A DNA stretch of 64,000 nt from Saccharomycopsis fibuligera x Saccharomycopsis cf. fibuligera (lineage: Eukaryota; Ascomycota; Saccharomycetes; Ascoideales; Saccharomycopsidaceae). Below are positions 54,006 through 64,000 of this stretch, one piece after another. The notes under the pieces were generated by a model. That model had not been told where the DNA came from. It searched no databases and saw only the letters and a program-made list of their open reading frames with translations. How positions within the stretch are numbered: position 1 is the first letter of the stretch; each line of letters starts with the position of its first letter. Location: positions 3,720,001 to 3,784,000 of the forward strand of contig CP012817.1 of NCBI GenBank assembly GCA_001936135.1. The letters run 5' to 3'. Both the position numbers and the translations under genes were made by a program.

Positions 54006-54893
54006 GCATCGAATAGGAGGAGACTTTTAAGTAATTATTTTTTCGATTATTAAGTTATAAATTCAGATAAATGGTTCTCTTGTTTCATTTGATAAAGGCT
54101 GTTTCAACTATATTTTAACTTTTTCACCATCATTTCATTCTATCCTATCTGGCTCATTCGCTTTTTTTTTTTTTTTTTTTTTTGTTTTCGCAACGATTTT
54201 TCTACTTCAGGTTTCACAATGGTTTGTTAATGTCTTTTCAATGGTATTCTTTATCTTTTATTTTTTATTTATTTTTTTTATTTCCACTGTGTTTTATTTT
54301 TCGCTCTTGTCTTATTTATCGCATATATCCACGCCCAACCTCTCGTGCCCATATAATCTCAGAAAATCTTGTCTATATTTGTTTCATTATTTCGTTATTT
54401 ACTTACCTCGCATCATGATTTTTCCGTCGTTAATTTCATTTTTGTATATAGACACTTCATAGAAAAAATTTTTGCATTTTTTTTATATTACATAGTTCGG
54501 TTGATACGTACTCGGTTTATGTGTAGTGGTAAGTAATTCCGTTAGCCTACACGGCTTTTTGATGAAAATTTTGAAAAGTTTAAGATGAAAAATAACAAAG
54601 AGGAAAATGAAATGTCAACTAAACAATAAGTAATAAAAATAATAAGAAAGATGAACGTAAAAATATAAAGTGAGAATCTAAAGGGAGAAAAAAAAAGTCT
54701 AACCTGCTATAGTATGCTATAATCTTCGGAAAGAAAAAAAGAAGAGTTAATTTGAATAAAACATTTTGAAAGCTTTTTCTAAATTGAATAAGAAAGCATA
54801 TAGCAAAACTGATTAATCTATCTTATTCTCACTAGCAGCAGAATCTGGCTAACTAACACTAAACGCAAATTATGGTTTCTTTTAACTACTTTG
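54006..54893. other. Convergent 3' spacer, T- and A-rich
   Basis: 3' flanks of the PPR gene (T run at 54162-54183) and the low-complexity gene (A9 run near 54690). Hydrophobic ORFs at 54182-54462 are poly-T reads. No gene seen. Confidence 0.75.
54162..54183 (+). repeat. T tract downstream of the PPR gene
   Basis: Twenty-two T residues on the sense strand about 157 bases after the stop. Confidence 0.7.
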
Positions 54894-55806
54894 TCATTGA
54901 GCAAAAGTGCTTCTTGCTGGCGAAGACATTGCAATATCCTCATAGCCCTCATCACTATTACCGCTTTTAAAAATCTCTGATAAAAATCGCATGTAGTCTC
55001 CCACCAATCCCATAACATCAATCAATATGAACCTAATCACGTATTTTGACAAGAATTTGAGCACTTTTTCCGTCATTTGCAATTTTTCTGCTAATTCTTC
55101 GTCAACAGTTGATGCCTTCGTCTCTTTATCATCATCTGACGCGGCGGCTTTGTTATGATGTTTCCATTTGCTATGCTTGTTGTTGTTTCCATCGCTTGCG
55201 TGATTTTCTTGTTGTTGAAGACTATACTTTAAAAACATGGCATAGTTTGTAAGTTTTGCCACAATTTCAAAGAGGGACAGAAGTACACGGTGGTACTCTA
55301 GGGAGGTAATACCATTGACCTTGTCATTGTATAAATCAGAGATGGCGTCTTTGCTACCATTATTAATATTTGTATTGTTTGTATTTGCAGAATTTGAATG
55401 CATGACAAATGACGATAACGAAGGGCTTTTGGAAGCATTCGTCAATGGGGTTTCCGTAGTACTAATTGAGCTTGAGTTCATAATTGTGGTAGCGTTCGTG
55501 GCAGTAGTAGCGGTAGTGTTTGCCTCGGAAGAAATCTTTGAGAATTCCTCTGTTGAGCCATCTATATTACTGTTACTATTGTTATTGTGGTTATTGTTGC
55601 TACCTGATGCGCTGTTTGTAGTGCAATCCTTATTAATATGAATATTGCTGTTAGATCCATCCACAGAAGCAACTGTGCTCAAATCAAGCCTAGATTTCGT
55701 TTTCGATTTTTTTCTATAGAAATGAAATGAGGAAAACCGTCTATGATGCTGCTGCAGCTTAGCTGATGGTGGTTTACTTTGCTGGTGTTGCTGTTGCTGG
55801 TGTTGC

Positions 55807-55845
<39 letters not shown>

Positions 55846-58533
55846 GATAATGATGTCAATGACGTTGGTGATGGTGATGCTTGCGATTTAACGTTGCCAA
55901 TCTCTGGTAAAGTGTCATTTTCTTGTGCTTGGGAGGATGATCTGAAACGGCTGCCGGTGTAGCTCTCCAAGGGACCATTATTGTTATTGCTCTGGAAAGG
56001 GTCCTTTGTCTGACTATTTTCATTACTATTCACGAATCCCGTTTTCCCGTTAACATTATCAGTACTACCAGCTGAAAAATTAACTAGATTAGTATCATTT
56101 GCCTTTTCATAAACATTGAAAGCAGATAATAATTTTTGGTAATAGAGTAGAGAGCCGTTAGTCATATTGACATTGAGTTTGTCCACATGCTCAAAGAAAA
56201 TCTTGTTCATAAACTCTTTCAAGAATATAATCAAGTCATTTAATATGTTTTGTTTAATCTTAGCATCCCTTATAGTGAGCAAACTTAATGTCCAAATGTC
56301 TCTTGGAATAAACAACTTCAGGGTCACAAACTCTCCACGGATTTTGAAGTCACCTTTTCTATTAACGTTGATATTTCTTTCAGAATGCTTAACAAATTGC
56401 TGAGTCTTGCTTTTTGAATTAACAATCTTATGCAAAAAATACTTGGAAAGCATGATGGTCTCTTTAGGAATATGATTTTGAGCAAAACTTTGGAGCTCAT
56501 GGTCGGTTAGAAGTTTATTGTAGCTGTCAATGCTGTTGTATTCTTTATAGTCTTCCAAGTGTATGAGTGTACTTGTCAGCTTCACATTACACCTACATTC
56601 ATCGTCATTTATTTGTTTTGCATTGCCTTGCTTTCTATTTTCTGCTTCTTTAGCATCTTCTTGAGCAGTAATCAAATCGTAGTCAGCGGTAGTTAATATA
56701 TTCATGTTACTGATCTGCCTGCTGAATTCATTCACAATAACTTGAGGACTATTCACAGCATCAGCACTTCCGCTACTCAAGGATATCATGTCGTTGCTCT
56801 GGTTAACAACATTGCTGCTATTACTTCTCAGGATCTGCAGTGACTGTCCCACTGGCATTGGTACATCAAACAAGATGCTATTGGCTAATGACCGATTCAC
56901 TACGGACTTTGCTGAGCCACTATCAGCATCATTCTTAGCAGTGTTGGTTAATGGGTCAATGGCGCCTAAAGTATGCGATCTTGACCTTTGTCTTGAACTT
57001 GGCATTGGTGTTGTTTGGCCTACTATTTGCGCATTTGGTGTAGGTGGCCTGGTTTTGCTCTTGCTCTTGTTTTTGTGTATGTTTGTGCTTCTACTCCTGC
57101 TTCCGCGAGAGATCAACGAGCCGCTAGATTTGTTATATGCTTGATAGTGTCCATAAAAATTGTTAGCGTTAGTTTTGGTGTTGTTATTATGTACGGAACC
57201 CGCAGACTCGGTGTGTGATGCGCTCAAGGTGAGAGTTAAGTTACTACCTTTCAAAGATGGGTACTCTTGACCATTATGAGCACTCGAGGGCCCAGTAACG
57301 GATAGATTGGTAGTGCTTTTAGCGCTATTATTACTCTCAGTGCTGCTGCTATTATCTGAAGCGGGCTTATTGCTAGCATGTTTGAAACCAGAGTCAGTGG
57401 ACAGTATTGGACTTTCTAATTCATTTGCATGTGTTCCAGATAATGGCTTGGTAACACTGTTTTCAGCATTACGGCCCAGACTACCAGTTAAACTCTGAAA
57501 GAGGTTCTTCGAGCCACTGCTATTTGTGACGACCTCTTCCCGGGTGTCTGATGGTATGCGGTTGTTATAAAAGTACTGGGAATGGGCAATGTGATCGGCA
57601 CGGTAGACTTTGGACTGAGCAAAAGTAGATTGGCTGGGGGCAGGACTATGCTTGAGGTTTTTGGACCGGCTGTGTATGCTACTGCCGATGTTGGTGAAAC
57701 GGTTTCCATCAATACTGCTATCGTCGTTGCCGTCGTTGCCGTCGTCGTCGTCGTCGTCGTCGTCGGAGTAGACTTTAAGCTTAGTGAGAAGGCCTGGCTT
57801 TTCTTCAAACGATCCTGCTGAATCACTACTGCTGCTGACCGAATCGCGACAGCTATTATGTGCGGCAGTGTGAGAATGGTTTGCGGGGATATATCCATGT
57901 GGAGTATTATGGACCGAGCTGACATTGTGGTTACTGCTGCGAGGAGTCCCCAAGTGAGACATTGAGGAAGCGCTATCGTTCACGTCTCTGAAGCTGGGCG
58001 TATCGAGGAAGATGAACTCGTCATCATGAGGTTTGTGAACAAAGGAAAGCTCCGGACGGCTGGTAGTCACTGGCGAAGAGGAGCTGACAAACACCGGGGT
58101 ATGAGGGATGTCCGTTGGGATGCTGTGGCTATTGTGGCTATTGTGGCTATTGTGGCTGGTGGTGGCAGTAGTGGTAGCAGTGGTGGTCGGGCGAAGAGGC
58201 GGCGTCGGCGCGACTGGGCTGTGGGAATGCGATGGTGATTCTGTGCCAAAGTCGTCGTTGAAAAGGGCATCGGAAGAGACGGAGTACGTTCGGTTGTCCT
58301 GGAGCGATCTAGTGTTGAAGGCGGTGGTGTCGTCGTCGTCGTTGTGCTTGTTGTTGTTGTTGCTGGCGTGGCTGCTTGAAGAGTGGTGGTGATTGGTAGC
58401 CGGAATTTGTGTGTTGGAGGACAGAGAGTGGGAGGAAGGGGTGAGCTTGTGTTTGATTTTGGATAGTTTTGAAGAGTTCTGGGCGGTTAGTAATCGGCAA
58501 ACAAATACAACGCTTACGGAGGATGCTTACCAT
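54894..58533 (-). CDS. Large low-complexity protein of unknown function, start codon split from the body by an intron
   Basis: I do not recognise this family. Exon 1 is only the ATG (58533-58531). After a 52-nt intron, exon 2 (58478-54894) is open for 1,194 codons, giving 1,195 residues beginning MNSSKLSKIKHKLTPSSHS. Without the intron the frame has no ATG until about residue 170 of this model. The first half is Ser/Asn/His/Asp-rich with an Asp run and NSH repeats. Two folded-looking parts follow: near residues 620-770 (NVKLTSTLIHLEDYKEYNSI and GEFVTLKLFIPRDIWTLSLL) and near the C-terminus, where helical segments read YHRVLLSLFEIVAKLTNYAM and KYVIRFILIDVMGLVGDYMR. A CAG-encoded Gln run and a basic KKSKTK patch lie between them. 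It could be a cortical or signalling scaffold, but that is only a guess. Confidence 0.85.
58479..58530 (-). other. 52-nt intron directly after the start codon
   Basis: 5' site GTAAGC follows ATG immediately (58530-58525), branch site TTACTAAC at 58493-58486, 3' site CCCAG ending at 58479. The phase-0 join gives Met-Asn-Ser-Ser-Lys. A second GTAAGC lies 13 bases inside but would put the join out of frame. Confidence 0.8.
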
Positions 58534-59314
58534 TGTCCTGGGGACGGAGCGTGTTTCTTGAGAGGCATCAGAGGTGGTGAAGAGTGGTGAATTTTTGTAG
58601 ATGCAATCAAACACTCAGGATAATCAATACTTCCTGTAAATCATCAGCGCTAAACGGAAAAAAAAAAAACAACAGAAAACACTGAAAATCACTGAAAAAC
58701 TCAAAAATCTTTTGGATGACCCGTGGGGATGGTGCGGTTGCGAGCGATGGGCCGCTGGGACACCAGGCTACAAAGGGACGCTGTCCCGTCAATGTAACGC
58801 GCCAGGGACGCGCCAGTGACATGAGTGTGACGCAAATGTGACAGATCTCCAACGGTTCGGGTCGCGGGACGGCAAAATAAGGCTGCTGTCGTTGTGAGCC
58901 GTGCGCCGGAACGAAAAACACCCCCAAACTGCTAAGCGGCACCGGACCATCATTCTGGCTTCCCAAGATTTAACGTCGGACCAGACCAGACGAGACTAGA
59001 CGAGATTTGAGTAAACTAGACTGCCGATCAACCAGTAAGTTAATTAATCGCTCAACTGAGTGATTGTTCAACCGCAGGAAAAGCGAATAATTAAAGAATT
59101 TCACTGAAAAAGCTACCAAAGAATGTATTCCTGCACGACGACGCAAGTGATGCAGATGTCCACATCCTAGTATAAACACCAGCAATATCTACGCACTCTA
59201 CCAGATTACCTCTTCCATTGTATATAAACACCCTTCTTTCCTCTTCAATCTCTGATATACTCGCCCACACTCGAATCTCTCCATCTGCCCAAGCTGCTTT
59301 CCCAACCTCCCATC
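58534..59314. promoter_or_regulatory. Divergent promoter between the low-complexity gene and BNI4
   Basis: About 780 bases. Contains GACGGGACAG/CGTCCC-type GC-rich patches (58720-58880), an AGACC/AGACG pentamer-like repeat (58979-59004), and a TATA-like TGTATATAAAC (59219-59229) about 90 bases before the BNI4-like start. No gene seen. Confidence 0.55.
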
Positions 59315-62300
59315 ATGGACTTGGACCACAGGATGCTACCGCGCTCCACCGACGCGGCCTTCCGTGTGGAGTCCCGTTTTGTCCCCAAGCCAATGCCCCA
59401 CAGGAAACCTTTCAACACGTCTTCCTATCCTTCTTCTTCTTCTTCTTCTTCTTCTTCCTTCTCCTCCTCCTCCTCCTCTCGTTCTCGGTCGTTGACAAGA
59501 TACTCTTCAGCAAGACGTAACAACAGCTTCGCTACAAGCAACTACACAAACTGCGTTTCCTCGGACTTTTCTAGTCACCACTATCCTTCTGCTGCAGACC
59601 CTTTTTCCGAAAGAGCAAACTCCCTCAACACCCGCTCTTTCAGCCCGCAACTGTCTAAAAGATTATCTCTAGCCAAACCTTACCACCAGTCGAGTGCCGG
59701 CTCCACTGCTCCTCAGCAGACACCGTTCAACCCATCTCGCAACACCACCCAAAGCAAAAGCTCGTTTGTTTTTCCCAATGGCGAAAAATTTACTCCGCGT
59801 ACCCACCAAAGCCAAAACCACCACCACCAGAAGCCGCCTCCTGCGCTGCGTGTCTCTGCCCCTGCCAACTATAATAGGAACACTAATAAAAATTATAATG
59901 AAAAGAAGAACACCGTTTTACGCGCAGCTGAAAACCAGGAAACGGCCGTCCAATCATCTTCCAGCTTACCTGAGACAGTGACTGCCTCCTGTGAAAGCAC
60001 CAACAATGGACCTCAACTTAGCAATTTCACCGCTACTCCTATCCCGTTACCCACTTCCAGCGCTAACTTGATCAATCAGAACCAACACATACAACAAAAG
60101 CAACTCCAGCAGAAACCTGGAAACAACCGCGACCCGATACTTTTCGGTCCCGAATATGGTATCAATGAATTACCAGAGCGCCAGCAGCAGCATACAGAGT
60201 CTGCATCGCCCGCAATTTCTGATTCGCCCAATTCTAGCACTAGCGCGGCAAGTGATGCGACTGGAGGAAGTGGTAGAACTGTCAGTACAAATATAAGTAG
60301 CGCCACTGATAAAAGCAGTTTAAGTTGCCGTAAAAATAACATAAAAGATTTTGGGGATTTGAACGCTTCAGTGGAAAGTGATATCGATGTTGATACCGCT
60401 GATATCAAGTTTCCCACTGGTGGCGGCTGTGAGCTCAAGAAATCAGTTGGACTAGGATTGGAAGAAAAAACACCACAAAGAAAACCAAACACCAACAGTT
60501 TAGCTTCGGACCATAACCAGGACTCTAATTTACTGTGCAAAGCTGGCAGTAGGACAACATCTGGCAACGGGGAATTGCCAAGGATAGTTTCTTTCAGTGA
60601 TGATCGGTTTGGCATCGGGTGCTTTGCCAAACTGGATAAGCAAGATAAGCTTGGCAAACAAGACACACGCAGGAACCTGATTAGTATTGAGTCGGGTCTA
60701 GCAAACAGTAATGGAAATCATAAAGTTGACAATAAGAACGGTCGTAATGATATTCGCAACAATGATATTTGCAACAATGGTATTATCATCAAAAAGAATT
60801 CCGAGTTTAGATCTGATAGCAGTAACTATGAACTAGCACATTCGCAGCATTCTTTTGTCAGTCTTTTTAGTTCTTCTGATGAATCTATTAAGCCATTTGG
60901 CATTGAGATAGATAATAGCCAGAATTTTTTCCATGGCGATCATCCTTATCCGAACAGAGAAATTAACGTTTATACTGTAACTCAAACAACCTTACCACAA
61001 GCACCACTATCATCCAAAGTTATCCCTGAAAAAAATACAACAAATGATACAAGACGTTCCCGCTCAGAATCTCACTTACCTGAAAGAAACTCTCGGCCCT
61101 ATCCCGTTTCAGAAACAAACCCCAACGACATTACCAATAGTTTACCTGAAGAGTCGCAAAAGCTCAAAAAGGTCAGCCTTAGCACGAACAACAAGTCGAA
61201 AGTTATCAACAGTAGTTTGAAGTTCGGAAAGTACTGCGACAATGAGAGCAGTAATAGCAAGAACCAGAAGAGTGAAAATCGCCATGAGGATAATAAAAGG
61301 TTTGGTAATACTTTTTCAACCGCCACTAACACTTACAATCGCACTTTTGATGCTGATAAATATGTCCAAACATCCTCGTTTTGTTGCTCAGCTGCAAAAG
61401 AGCCAGATAATAATACAATTTACGCCCATACACTCAAATCAAGTCAAAATTTTTACCAGTACAGCAATAATGATGTTTCTGTTTCTAGCCCTTCTCGTTT
61501 TAGTATTAAACCTGCAAGATTTAGATTACAGAACGCAAAATGGGGTGCTTTCTCATCAACAGTTGACGCAGCATATGATGAGATTGCCAACAATAGCAAT
61601 GATAATATAGTTGAAAATGAGGATTGTGAAATTCGTAGAATATTGAAGATAAAAGAAGAAATTGAAATGAACAAACAAAAGAAAAAGGGCAACAATAAAA
61701 GCTCTATTAAAAAATATTTACTGGTTAAAAAAATACTCAATGATATTGATCATGGCGGTTTAGACAATAATAATAATAAGTTAGAGAAACGCGCAAGTCC
61801 ACGAAGCAATAGATCCTTTGATAAGTATATTACCAATCGTCACAATGATCAAGATGTAACTCATGGCAAATTTTTTGACCGTGAAATCAGCCTGTATCAA
61901 GACTTCTTTAAAGGAAGAAATGTGACTGCTGCTGCTACTGGTAACGCTCCTAAACACGGTAAGAAGGCTGCTGTTCAAGGCCCTGCAGATGGTAAAAGTT
62001 CAGCTTTTGGATGCCATACCAGTACTAATATCAGCATCACAAAAGCAAAAGCCAACACAACCACCAACACACTAAAAAAAACTAAAAAAAAGACCACAAG
62101 CCAAAATGAGCCTGAAAAAGGCACAAGTGGAAGAATGGTTAATAATTTTCCAGTCGCAGCGCTAACAGACGGCAATAATGAATCATGGAGCCCATTCAAG
62201 GAGCTCGAGTTGGAACTTAAACTTTGTCAAGTTGAAGATGGAGAATATGAAAGTGAAAGTGTGGATATTGATGTCGCTAGTTCATCACCAACATTGTCGC

Positions 62301-63472
62301 CTTTTTTCAATAACAACTATGAGGCAAATATTGATAGAGATATTGAAAGAACTGAAAATAGTTATGAAAATAGCTACAAAAACGTTAATAGTATCAGCAG
62401 TAACGTTACTGTCAACAGTATACTCGATGAAAACAGTGATAATGACTTGGACTTGGATATCAGCATCGACTGGATTGATGCTATTAATTTTGACACCGGC
62501 TTCAATACGAACCTCGATATTAATTTACTACCGTTGTGTTCATTGCAGCTGCCAGTAGTTTCCTCTCCGTTAATAGAGCAAAATCAAACCCAACTACAAA
62601 AGGACAGTAATAAGAAAACTAGTGGTGGGTTCTTTAGCTTGGATAGCTTGACAAAGGATATTGATTTGAGAAAAGAGACAGAAAAGATCCGTTTTAGTAA
62701 CAACAAGGCAAAAAGTCACACTAAAAATAAAAATATCAGCAGCAATGGGGATAATAGCCATACAAATATCGAAGATGCTATTACCACAATAGACTGTGAC
62801 TTCGGCTTAGATTTCGACCTTGATCTTGACTTTGGAGATTTCGATCTTGATGTCAGTTTCAATGATGTGCTGTACTCAATTGGAGAAGATGAATCAAGCA
62901 GAAATAATCTGGATGCTTCTTCTAATAGCTCAGAAAGTATTGATAAAAGTCGTATGCTTAGTTCTAAGGTAAATGGTCTCACCTCAAAAGATTGTTTGAC
63001 AGTTGAGTCAAAATTGCAAGCGCCAACACCAGCACCGGCAGTATCATCTATGCAACAGCCATCAAAATTACCAGAAAGACCAAAAAACACACACAGTGAA
63101 AGTTCTGTACATGAAATAGCTGCAATGAGTAATCACAAAGGAATTTTGAAAAACAGTAATAACAATAACAAAAGGCTGAACAAAGCACGAATGATGACCA
63201 ATCACACTGCAATCACTACCGAAAAAACTAGAAATAATCAAAATAATGACACATTACAATCATGTTTACCAGTGGCCACAGTCAGTTTTTCACGAAAAGT
63301 TCAAGTTTCTAGAACTTACTCCTCGCAGGCATACGACCGACATGCAGACAAATGTAACACTTCTTGCATTTTGCATCCACTGTTGGTGGATCAGATTAAA
63401 AGGGAAGTTAATGAGTTCAAAAGAAGTATGGTGGTTCATAGAATGAGTGTACAAAATACCCATTACTATTGA
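59315..63472 (+). CDS. BNI4: Bni4/Afr1-like protein (PP1-targeting, bud-neck)
   Basis: Bni4 tethers PP1 phosphatase Glc7 and chitin synthase III to septins at the bud neck. The 1,385-residue protein is almost wholly low-complexity (Ser, Asn, Asp, Lys), with a Ser-codon run near residues 45-55. The diagnostic part is the last about 60 residues: FSRKVQVSRTYSSQAYDRHA, then a CN motif, LLVDQIKREVNEFKRSMVVH and the terminal THYY. This matches the conserved Bni4/Afr1 tail pattern of YDRH, CN, PLL, IK-ELN--K--M-VH and TH-aromatic. The KVQV upstream sits where the PP1-binding RVxF motif lies but lacks its Phe. Acidic repeats DLDLDFGDFDLD occur near 1172-1182. Fungi outside the genome duplication have one such gene, usually called BNI4. 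Start is the first ATG. Confidence 0.68.
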   Translation: MDLDHRMLPRSTDAAFRVESRFVPKPMPHRKPFNTSSYPSSSSSSSSSFSSSSSSRSRSLTRYSSARRNNSFATSNYTNCVSSDFSSHHYPSAADPFSERANSLNTRSFSPQLSKRLSLAKPYHQSSAGSTAPQQTPFNPSRNTTQSKSSFVFPNGEKFTPRTHQSQNHHHQKPPPALRVSAPANYNRNTNKNYNEKKNTVLRAAENQETAVQSSSSLPETVTASCESTNNGPQLSNFTATPIPLPTSSANLINQNQHIQQKQLQQKPGNNRDPILFGPEYGINELPERQQQHTESASPAISDSPNSSTSAASDATGGSGRTVSTNISSATDKSSLSCRKNNIKDFGDLNASVESDIDVDTADIKFPTGGGCELKKSVGLGLEEKTPQRKPNTNSLASDHNQDSNLLCKAGSRTTSGNGELPRIVSFSDDRFGIGCFAKLDKQDKLGKQDTRRNLISIESGLANSNGNHKVDNKNGRNDIRNNDICNNGIIIKKNSEFRSDSSNYELAHSQHSFVSLFSSSDESIKPFGIEIDNSQNFFHGDHPYPNREINVYTVTQTTLPQAPLSSKVIPEKNTTNDTRRSRSESHLPERNSRPYPVSETNPNDITNSLPEESQKLKKVSLSTNNKSKVINSSLKFGKYCDNESSNSKNQKSENRHEDNKRFGNTFSTATNTYNRTFDADKYVQTSSFCCSAAKEPDNNTIYAHTLKSSQNFYQYSNNDVSVSSPSRFSIKPARFRLQNAKWGAFSSTVDAAYDEIANNSNDNIVENEDCEIRRILKIKEEIEMNKQKKKGNNKSSIKKYLLVKKILNDIDHGGLDNNNNKLEKRASPRSNRSFDKYITNRHNDQDVTHGKFFDREISLYQDFFKGRNVTAAATGNAPKHGKKAAVQGPADGKSSAFGCHTSTNISITKAKANTTTNTLKKTKKKTTSQNEPEKGTSGRMVNNFPVAALTDGNNESWSPFKELELELKLCQVEDGEYESESVDIDVASSSPTLSPFFNNNYEANIDRDIERTENSYENSYKNVNSISSNVTVNSILDENSDNDLDLDISIDWIDAINFDTGFNTNLDINLLPLCSLQLPVVSSPLIEQNQTQLQKDSNKKTSGGFFSLDSLTKDIDLRKETEKIRFSNNKAKSHTKNKNISSNGDNSHTNIEDAITTIDCDFGLDFDLDLDFGDFDLDVSFNDVLYSIGEDESSRNNLDASSNSSESIDKSRMLSSKVNGLTSKDCLTVESKLQAPTPAPAVSSMQQPSKLPERPKNTHSESSVHEIAAMSNHKGILKNSNNNNKRLNKARMMTNHTAITTEKTRNNQNNDTLQSCLPVATVSFSRKVQVSRTYSSQAYDRHADKCNTSCILHPLLVDQIKREVNEFKRSMVVHRMSVQNTHYY

Positions 63473-63636
63473 TATTTTTAGATTGCAGCAAATTTTTATT
63501 TTCCGTGCTTTTAATGGTTGACGTCTAATTGGTATCACTAAAATGTATTATATTGTATTATTATTATTACTTCTCTATACATATTACTTTTGCTTTTTTA
63601 TTTGCTACCCTTCTAAGATTTATGAATTTATTTTTT

Positions 63637-63674
<38 letters not shown>

Positions 63675-64000
63675 GAAGAAGAGCATAATTAATTGTGGTA
63701 GTAATTTATCTGAAAAACATGGCAAACACATCACAATATCATTATTATGAGGTGACTTTTTTTGTGTACGCTATAAATATAGGGAATTAATGATTTGCAA
63801 CAAAACGAAAACAGCGACAACAGAAGCAATTAATTGCTAATTACAGGTCTGTATTTCACAAAATTTGATAACGTAAGTAAAATATAATACATACTTTCAG
63901 TTGGTGCCAGTGAGAAGTGGAAATTGCTGGAACTGAAGGGTTCACTCTGCTTTCGTTTCCTTTGTTCAATGAATCTACTTCGTTCAATTCAACATGCATG
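63473..64000. other. 3' flank of BNI4
   Basis: AT-rich sequence with a 35-base T run (63639-63673) about 167 bases after the BNI4 stop and a TATAAATA-like sequence near 63772. No coding region recognised before the window ends. Confidence 0.7.
63639..63673 (+). repeat. T tract downstream of BNI4
   Basis: Thirty-five T residues on the sense strand, the longest homopolymer noticed in the window. Confidence 0.75.

Noticed and set aside
58309-58614. 101-codon minus ORF over the intron of the low-complexity gene
   Set aside because: Overlaps the intron and exon 2 in another frame and reads Gln/Arg repeats that are shadows of Asn/Asp runs.

Overview
The window is nuclear DNA of a budding yeast, most likely a CTG-clade species (Candida/Lodderomyces group, Serinales). 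The evidence is the gene set (dynein heavy chain, DBF4, cystathionine gamma-lyase, lipoyl synthase, BOI-type scaffold, SWI4, GH18 chitinase), single-exon genes with rare yeast-type introns (TACTAAC branch sites), long Gln/Asn/Ser runs, intergenic spacers of 1-3 kb rich in poly(dA:dT), and avoidance of CTG. None of the leucine codons of the highly expressed CYS3 is CTG. The species and the genetic code cannot be proven from this window alone. No rRNA, tRNA, CRISPR array or intact transposon was seen.

Layout. 1-9940 (-): most of the cytoplasmic dynein heavy chain, cut off inside the stalk/microtubule-binding domain. 10532-12679 (-): DBF4, the Cdc7 activator; a possible 56-residue gene lies between it and DYN1. 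13691-14893 (+): CYS3. 14894-17405: a gene-poor 2.5 kb convergent gap. 17406-20264 (-): an alpha-arrestin with three PY motifs. 20688-21998 (-) and 22853-24175 (+): a divergent pair, a gamma-butyrobetaine-hydroxylase-like dioxygenase (carnitine) and lipoyl synthase, in a GC-rich island with many short duplications and palindromes (about 20.6-25.1 kb). 25854-29066 (+): BOI2-like SH3/SAM/PH scaffold. 32235-35924 (+): SWI4 behind a 3.2 kb upstream region. 36920-38299 (-): chitinase. 38300-41034: a second GC-rich gene-poor region with hairpins and a fragmented coding relic. 41035-42459 (+): a TFIIIA-like C2H2 protein. 43015-45660 (-): an Emp70/TM9SF protein whose signal peptide lies on a separate first exon. 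46788-49316 (-): an XlnR-like Zn2Cys6 regulator. 51480-54005 (+): a mitochondrial PPR protein (probably CCM1). 54894-58533 (-): a large low-complexity protein whose start codon is followed directly by a 52-nt intron. 59315-63472 (+): a BNI4-like protein.

Functional themes. Several genes concern the G1/S transition, polarity and division: SWI4, DBF4, BOI2, BNI4, chitinase and DYN1. ACGCGT (MCB) elements sit upstream of DYN1, DBF4 and SWI4. A second group is metabolic and mitochondrial: CYS3 (with a CACGTG site), the carnitine enzyme, lipoyl synthase and CCM1. These are ordinary eukaryotic neighbours, not an operon. The most useful new observations are the two introns, which alter the gene models, the paired forkhead sites before DYN1, the CATGTG array between the carnitine and lipoate genes, and the nested palindromes at 24.8 kb.
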